From assembly GCF_040605455.1 (NCBI RefSeq), contig NZ_JBEXCV010000014.1, positions 1 to 64,000 of the forward strand: a DNA stretch of 64,000 nucleotides, read 5' to 3'. The notes beneath the pieces are model-generated. The model had not been told where the DNA came from. It was given only the letters and a program-made list of their open reading frames with translations, and searched no databases. How positions within the stretch are numbered: position 1 is the stretch's first letter; each line of letters starts with the position of its first letter. This stretch comes from Embleya sp040605455 (GTDB taxonomy: Bacteria; Actinomycetota; Actinomycetes; Streptomycetales; Streptomycetaceae). Of this stretch, positions 58,348 through 64,000 are shown piece after piece. The position numbers were made by a program, and so were the translations under genes.

Positions 58348-58674
58348 ATGACGGCGGACGCGGGTACGGGATACAAGGCCCTTCCCTCGGACTTCAAGAC
58401 GGCGGGCAAGGCCTTCACCGACGCGGGAAGGCGCGTCGGTGAGATACGAGCGACGCTCAAGACGTCCATCGAGGGCCTCGGCGAGTGCTGGGGCGACGAC
58501 GATCTGGGCAACGGGTTCGCGAAGCAGTACAAGCCCGCCCGGGACAAGGTGCTCGAAGCGCTCGAAGCGCTCGCCAAGGGTCTCGGGGAGATCGGCAAGG
58601 TTCTGGACACGTCCGCCGCCAACTATCAGAAGACCGAGGACCACAACCGCGAGACCTTCGGCGGCAAGGCCTGA
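58348..58674 (+). CDS. WXG100-like small helical partner of the giant toxin
   Basis: This is a 108-residue two-helix protein with the pattern IEGLGECWGDDDLGNGFAKQY, in which CWGDDD sits in the turn (WxD rather than WxG), as in some ESX partners. The ATG at 58348 has a G-rich upstream sequence. The stop overlaps the start of the toxin (TGATG), so they are co-translated. The same partner-toxin arrangement occurs at 12597-11165. It probably pairs with the toxin N-terminus for secretion. Confidence 0.75.
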   Translation: MTADAGTGYKALPSDFKTAGKAFTDAGRRVGEIRATLKTSIEGLGECWGDDDLGNGFAKQYKPARDKVLEALEALAKGLGEIGKVLDTSAANYQKTEDHNRETFGGKA

Positions 58675-59992
58675 TGGCGGTCGAAGCGGGGGAGATCGTC
58701 GAGAAGGTCCTCGAACTCCTGGTCGGTGTCGACTGGCCGGAGGGCGACGAGGACAAGTGCGAGGCGCTGGGCAATGCGTGGGAGCACGCCGCCGGTGAAC
58801 TCGCCAAGGTCGCGGGGGACCTTGCCGCGGCGGTCACCAATCTCAACGCCGCCAACGAGGGCAAAGGCATGGAAGCCTTCCTTCGGATGTGGGACAAGCT
58901 GAGCAAGGGCGACAAGGCGTTCTTCCCGGCCCTGGAAGCGGCCTCCAAGGCGCTCGGCGGCGCGGCGGACGACACGAGTGACACCATCTACGCCACCAAG
59001 ATCGAGTTCGTCACGATGGCGACCATCCAGGGCGCGGCCATCCTGGCCCAGATCGCGGCGGCCCCGATCACCCTCGGCATCACCGCCGGAACCGCCGCGG
59101 CCTCGACCGCCGCGCTGCGCTTCTCGTTCATGCAGGTGCTGCGCCGGATGCTGGGCCGGATCGAGGCGTCGATGGTGCGCCGGCTGCTCAAGAACGTCGC
59201 CCTCGAAGCACTCTCCGAGGTGCGCGACGACATCATCTCCCAGTTCATTCACATGACCTGGGGTTCGCAGGACGGTTACTCGATCAAGCAGACCGCGCTG
59301 GCCGCGGGCGGCGGCGCGGCCGGTGGTCTGGCCGCGATCGGCGTGAACGGCCTCGGCAAGAAGGTCTTCGGCGAGGGCGCCGAGCTGGGCATCAAGGGTG
59401 TCACCACCTCGCTCGCCTCCAACGTGAGCGCCGAGGTCGCCGGCACGCTGGCCACCGGCGGTCCGGTGAACTGGGAGACGTTCGCCAGTGGTGGCCTGGG
59501 CGGCGCGACCGACCACGGCGCGTCCAAGCTCGGCGACCGGGTGACCAACGCGTTCAACACCCCCGGCATCGACACGCCGAACCTCGGCGGGCCGAACCTG
59601 GGCACCAACGGGCCGGTGAGCGGCGGCAACAGAATCGATTCGACGCTCAATCCGAACGGTGGGAACTCCGGCAACGGCGGAGGATCGAACGGCTCGGATG
59701 GGTCCAACAGCTCGGGTGGATCGAACGCCTCGGGTGGGTCCAACAGTTCGGCTGGATCGAACGGGAACGGTTCCGGAAACGGCGGATCGACCGGGAACGG
59801 GAATCAGAACGGCGGCTCGTCGCACAACACGTCAGCGAATTCGGGGAACTCCGGAAATTCGGGGGACTCCGGGAACTCCGGCAATTCCGGAGGCAACTCC
59901 GGAGGCAACTCCGGAGGCAACTCCGGAGGCAACTCCGGAGGCAACTCCGGAGGCAACTCCGGAGGCAACTCCGGAGGCAACTCCGGAGGCAA
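58674..59992 (+). CDS. N-terminal part of a giant CpnT-like toxin, up to the assembly gap
   Basis: The ATG overlaps the WXG-like gene stop. Residues 1-90 (VDWPEGDEDKCEALGNAWEHAAGEL) match the CpnT-like WXG100 N-terminal domain that targets large toxins to ESX secretion. Residues about 100-310 are Ala/Gly-rich hydrophobic helices (AAILAQIAAAPITLGITAG, TALAAGGGAAGGLAAIG). From about 320 there is a Gly/Asn/Ser linker ending in GGNS repeats that run into the gap (440 residues visible). The same protein almost certainly continues after the gap at 60094. Confidence 0.8.
59889..59992 (+). repeat. Tandem 12-bp repeats encoding GGNS, ending in the assembly gap
   Basis: GGAGGCAACTCC is repeated eight times plus a partial copy, with no substitution, right up to the N run. 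Repeat collapse explains why the assembly breaks here; the true copy number is unknown. Confidence 0.9.
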
Positions 59993-60092
59993 NNNNNNNN
60001 NNNNNNNNNNNNNNNNNNNNNNNNNNNNNNNNNNNNNNNNNNNNNNNNNNNNNNNNNNNNNNNNNNNNNNNNNNNNNNNNNNNNNNNNNNNN
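59993..60092. other. Assembly gap of 100 N
   Basis: Exactly 100 unknown bases, a conventional placeholder size, so the real length is not known. The open frames before (phase of 58674) and after (phase of 60094) would be out of register if the gap were really 100 bases; this is not evidence of a frameshift. Confidence 0.98.
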
Positions 60093-60093
60093 C

Positions 60094-63000
60094 TCCGGGA
60101 ACTCGGGTGGCCACGCCGGGAACGCCGGAAACTCGGGCGGCAACTCGGGCAATTCGGGTGGGAATTCCGAAGGCAACTCCGGCGGCAATACGGGCGGGGA
60201 TTACAGGCCCACGCACACCCCGGTCGCGACCCAGAGCGCCTCGGCCGCAGCGCCGCCCGCGACGGACGCGCCGGCCGGAGTGACCGGCCACGGCAGCGAC
60301 GCGCCGCGCGGCGTACCGAGCCACGACGGCGGCTCGTCGCAGAACAACACATACGTACAGGCGCCGCCGAGCGACGGCCGGCAGCCGGGTGGCATGCCCG
60401 GCACCGGCGGTACGCCGAGCGGTGGCAATACGCCTTCGATGGGCGGCTCGCCGTCCGTGACCGGTTCCCCCGGCCCGAGCGGCAGCCACGCCGGCGGCGG
60501 CGTACAGACCACGAGCGCGTCCACGAGCACCGCGCCCGGCACGAGCAGTTCGTCCTCGATCGGCTCGGCGTCGTCCACGACGCCTTCGACGTCCGGTCCG
60601 AGCACGACCACCAACGTGTCGACGACGAGCCCGGCGGCCGCCACGACCGCGGCGACGAGCACGGGTGCAAGCACGGCTATCGGTACCGGCCCGGGTGCGG
60701 GTTCCGCCCCGGCTACGACGGCCAACTCCGGTGGCAATAACGGAACTTCGGCTACAACGAACTCCGCCGCCACGCCGACTGCGACCCGTCCGGCGGGTGG
60801 CGCGACGCCGACGACCGGAGGCCCGACCACGGGTGCTTCGACCACGAGCGGCACCGGTCCGACGTCGCCGGGCACGGGCACGCCCAACTCGGGCCACCCG
60901 GCCACCGGCTCTCCGACCGGCGCAACACCGAACTCGACTACCTCGAACTCGGCTACACCGAACGGCACTTCATCCACCACCGGTACGCCGAACAGCACCT
61001 CCCCGGACCCGAGCCGCATTCCCGGGCAGCGGCAGGACAGCCCGACCGGTAACACCCCCGACCGTGCGACCGACCCGACCGGGACCGGACCGGACCGGAC
61101 GCCGGGATCGACGACGGACGCGAATCCGAACAGCACGCCGGACACCGCGTCGGACACCGGACACCGGCCGGATCCGACGACGGACCACACCACGAGTCCG
61201 ACGCCTGAAGGCGACACGGATCCGAACCAGGACACCCGGTCGGACCCGACCGCGGACCCGAAGCCCGACACGACACCGCAGACCCGGCCGGACCCGACGA
61301 CCGATTCGACGCCGGAGACCCGGCCCGAATCCCGGCCCGACTCGACGCCCGACTCGACGCCAGACTCGACGCCAGACTCGACGCCCGAGTCCACCTCGGA
61401 CACCCGGCAGGACCCGACCGGCGACACCACGCCGGAGCACCGGCAGGATGCCGCGTCGGACCCGACCGCGGAGTCGACTGCCGACCCGACCCCGGACACC
61501 CACCAGGATCCGAAGGTCGACCCGAGCCAGGACCCGGATCGGGACACCGGGCAAACCCCGGCCCGGGACACCGACCTCACCGCCGAACCGACGGTCGCCG
61601 GCCCCACCACCGACCCCACGCAGGACACCGCGCCGTCCCGGGACGGCGGCGGTCTCGGCATCCTGCACCTGACCCCGGCCGGCAGCCCGACGGGGCCGCG
61701 GCACGGCACGCCGACCGGCTCGGATCCGAACGGTCGAATCGACAACGCGGTGGGCGGCCTCGGCGACCGGATCCGCAATCTCTTCGGCCGAGGACCGAGC
61801 GCCTCGCCGGATACCGACCCGAGCACGCGCTCGGAGCCGAACCCCACCTACGCCTCGACTCCGTACGCGAACTCGCCGGCCACGACCGACGCGAATCCGC
61901 AGCCCGACCGGCCGGACTCGCCGCAGAGTCCGACCGGCCCGATCGCCGATCGGCCGCCGCTGAACGACGGCCGTCCGCTGTACGAGCCCGGCGGCCTGAT
62001 GTCGCCGAGCGTGCGCGACCAGTCCGTGTTGAACGTCGCCGTCCCACGCAACGCCGACGGCACGCCGCAGGTGCACCCGGACCCGCGCGACGGCCACTGG
62101 TTCGCGGTGCAGAACGACGGCGGCACCCAGGTGCCCGGCCGCGACAACAACTGCGTGGACGGCGTGCTGGCTTTCGGCAACACCTGGTTCGGGCGTCCCG
62201 AGGTCGCCGCGCCGCGCATCCCGGGTGAGACGACCGGCGAGGTCGGAGCGCCGGAGCGGGCTCAGCGCGAGGTCGGCACGAACTGGACACCGCTCGCCCG
62301 GCGCCCGGACGGCAGCACCGACACCGCCGGTGCGTACGGCGACATCGAGGCACGGCTGCGCGATGCGGGCCCGGGCGCGATGACGTACATCGTCACGTCC
62401 AGGCCGACCGAACCGCGGGTGAATCCGGACGGCACCATCGAGACCGGCCAGGTCTCGCACGCGTGGGCCGCGATCAACGTGGACGGCGAAGTCCTGTGGG
62501 TCGACCCGCAGTCGGGCGAGGTCATGCCCGAGCCGTATCCGGACCAGAATCGGGTGTGGGCGATCGCCGTGGACGCGAACGCGCAGCCGATCGACATGTC
62601 GCTGCCGCCGGCCACGCAGCCGGCCGACCCGACCGCGGAACCCGCTCCGCAGCCGAACTCGCGGCAGCCGAACACCGATTCGACGCCGTCGACGGCACCG
62701 GAGCAGCACACCGGCACGCCGGACCCGACATCTCCCGACGGCACGCCCGACCCGACGGCCGACCGGACAACCAGGCTCGCGACGGACCCGACCGCCGACT
62801 CGCACCGGGATCCGGCCGGCGACACCACGGCCGACACCACTTTCGGCCCGACATCGGACACAACGCCGGGCGCCGACCCGAACGCGACTGCGGATCCGAC
62901 GCCGGACACGACCCCTGACCCGACGACGGACACAAGCCCGGACCCGACGACGGAGCCGACGACGGAGCCGGCATCCGACGCCCGTCCGGACATTCGGCCG

Positions 63001-64000
63001 GACCCGACGCCCGACGACTCCGCCGACAGCTCTCCCGACGGCACACCGGAAGCCGGCTCGCATGCCGACCCGCGTCAGGACACCGCGCCGGATCCGTCCG
63101 CCGGCCCGATACCGGATGCGGACCCCGACCCGGCCCGGGACCGGGACGCGAGCCCGACGCCGGACGGACACACCGACCCCGCGCCGGACTCCACGCCGGA
63201 TCCGACGCACGCGGACACCGCGCCCGACGCCACCCCCGACCGACCGGTCGACCAGGTGTCGGGCCAGACCTCCGACACGACGCCGGATGGGCACCCCGGT
63301 GCCGCCCCGGGCCAGGACACCGCGCCGAACCCCGACCCCGCCGGTCGGCCGGACCTGGCCTCCCGTGCGATCCAGGACGCGACGCCCACCCCGGCTCGGG
63401 ACGGCAACGGCGACACCACCGTCGACGCGACTCCGCAGCCGGGCGGGCCGCTCACGACGCCCCCCGGCGCACCGGTGCGGCCGAATCAGGCCGGCCCGTT
63501 CCGCGGCACGGTCCAGCGCCTCGGCGACCGGATGCGCGATCTCTTCGGCCGCGGCCCGAACGTCGCGACCGGCCCGACCCACACCGGCCCGACGGCTCCC
63601 CCGCCGCACCAGCCCGGCCCGTACCACCAGAACACCAACGCACCGTCCCCCTACAACGGGACGCCGTACGGCAACGGCCCGAACGCAAACAACCCGTACG
63701 CGCAGCCCGCACCGCAGCACGCGGCACCGCACCCGGCCGGCCCGATGGCGAATCGGCCCCCGCTGTCCGCCGGGCGTCCGTACAACCAGCCCGGCGGTCT
63801 GCTTCCACCGAACTGGAGCGACGTCTCCGCGCTGAACAACGCCGTACCGCGCAACCCGGACGGCACCCCGGTCGTGCATCCGAACCCGCGCGACGGCCGC
63901 TGGTTCCGGCTACAGAACGACGGCGGCATGCACGTACCCGGCCGAGGTATCAACTGCCTCGACGGCGTCCTGGCCTTCGGCCGCACCTGGTTCGGCCGTC
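60094..64000 (+). CDS. C-terminal part of the giant toxin with tandem glutamine deamidase domains, runs past the window
   Basis: One frame stays open without a stop from the gap to the window end (about 1,302 codons). In order: a short Gly/Ser repeat, a Thr/Ser/Pro-rich linker, an Asp/Pro/Thr linker (DSTPD repeats near 61339-61392), a first papain-fold glutamine deamidase domain (about 61741-62580), a second Asp/Pro linker, and a second deamidase domain cut by the window end. Domain 1 has the Cys in NNCVDGVLAFGNTWFG (codon 62152), His in QVSHAWAAIN (62458) and Asp in LWVDPQSGE (62503), a Cys-His-Asp triad. Such domains deamidate glutamines in target proteins. No immunity gene is visible before the window end. 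Confidence 0.85.
61741..64000 (+). repeat. Two copies of a ~1.8-kb toxin module
   Basis: The motif LGDR(I/M)R(N/D)LFGRGP starts copy 1 at 61759 and copy 2 at 63520 (1,761 bp apart). Each copy then has GP(I/M)A(D/N)RPPL, PGGL(M/L), RDG(H/R)WF, QNDGG and N-C-(V/L)-DGVLAFG. The catalytic Cys codons are at 62152 and 63955, 1,803 bp apart. Copy 2 continues beyond the window. The domains differ enough to be old duplicates, not assembly copies. Confidence 0.85.

Noticed and set aside
59993..60092. Frameshift in the giant toxin
   Set aside because: The phase change is due to the arbitrary 100-N placeholder and cannot be interpreted.
61339..61392. CRISPR or satellite array
   Set aside because: The short period is a protein-coding linker repeat (DSTPD), with no spacers.
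60665..61672. Arg/Pro/Thr-rich open frames in other phases across the toxin linkers
   Set aside because: They are out-of-phase readings of the Asp/Pro/Thr linker; the phase beginning at 60094 stays open to the end and encodes recognisable domains.

Overview
The window is 64 kb of very GC-rich DNA with dense, strand-clustered genes, many GTG and TTG starts, stop/start overlaps of the GTGA and TGATG type, and families typical of filamentous actinomycetes: an XRE regulator with a DUF397 partner, DUF2330, a SigE-family ECF sigma factor, SseB proteins, lipoprotein L,D-transpeptidases and the GlgE alpha-glucan pathway. A Streptomyces-like genus is the best guess; no rRNA or other species marker is present. 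A 100-base run of N at 59993-60092 shows that this is a draft scaffold.

Layout. 1-7 kb: the 3' end of a membrane-anchored protein, an ECF sigma factor and a paralogue of the first protein, then relics (an EAL-domain tail, a broken membrane-protein gene), a VOC protein and the XRE/DUF397 pair with a candidate operator. 7-12.6 kb: an amidohydrolase, a DUF2330 protein, and a three-gene type VII-style toxin cassette (WXG-like partner, DUF6973-type toxin, likely immunity membrane protein). 13-17 kb: a PHP-family metallohydrolase, an HNH fragment, and tRNA thiolation genes (mnmA, cysteine desulfurase). 17-24.4 kb: a TRIC channel and a complete peptide-type ABC importer (two ATPases, two permeases, one lipoprotein). 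24.7-30.7 kb: two SseB-like proteins and an ATPase facing a tandem glycine riboswitch, gcvT, gcvH and glyA. 30.7-34.4 kb: enoyl-CoA hydratase, L,D-transpeptidase, an NAD(P)-binding protein and a small secreted protein. 34.5-47 kb: glgX, a tyrosine phosphatase, membrane proteins, a Doc toxin with a 34-residue putative antitoxin, a two-component system, an MMPL exporter and a second L,D-transpeptidase. 47.4-58.2 kb: glgP diverging from glgE-treS-pep2-glgB. 58.3-64 kb: a second type VII-style cassette, a WXG-like partner and a giant repetitive toxin with at least two papain-fold glutamine deamidase domains. It is interrupted by the assembly gap and runs off the window.

How the genes work together. 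GlgE, TreS, maltokinase (Pep2) and GlgB form the trehalose-to-alpha-glucan route; GlgP and GlgX are the degradative side. The glycine-cleavage genes share a glycine-sensing leader, and glyA links them to serine. The two WXG-partner/toxin cassettes look like effectors for an ESX-type secretion machine, but none of its core components is in the window. The two L,D-transpeptidases suggest 3-3 cross-linked peptidoglycan remodelling.

The most unusual item is the giant tandem-deamidase toxin at the right end. Next are the DUF6973 toxin cassette, the mini Doc antitoxin and the XRE/DUF397 operator.
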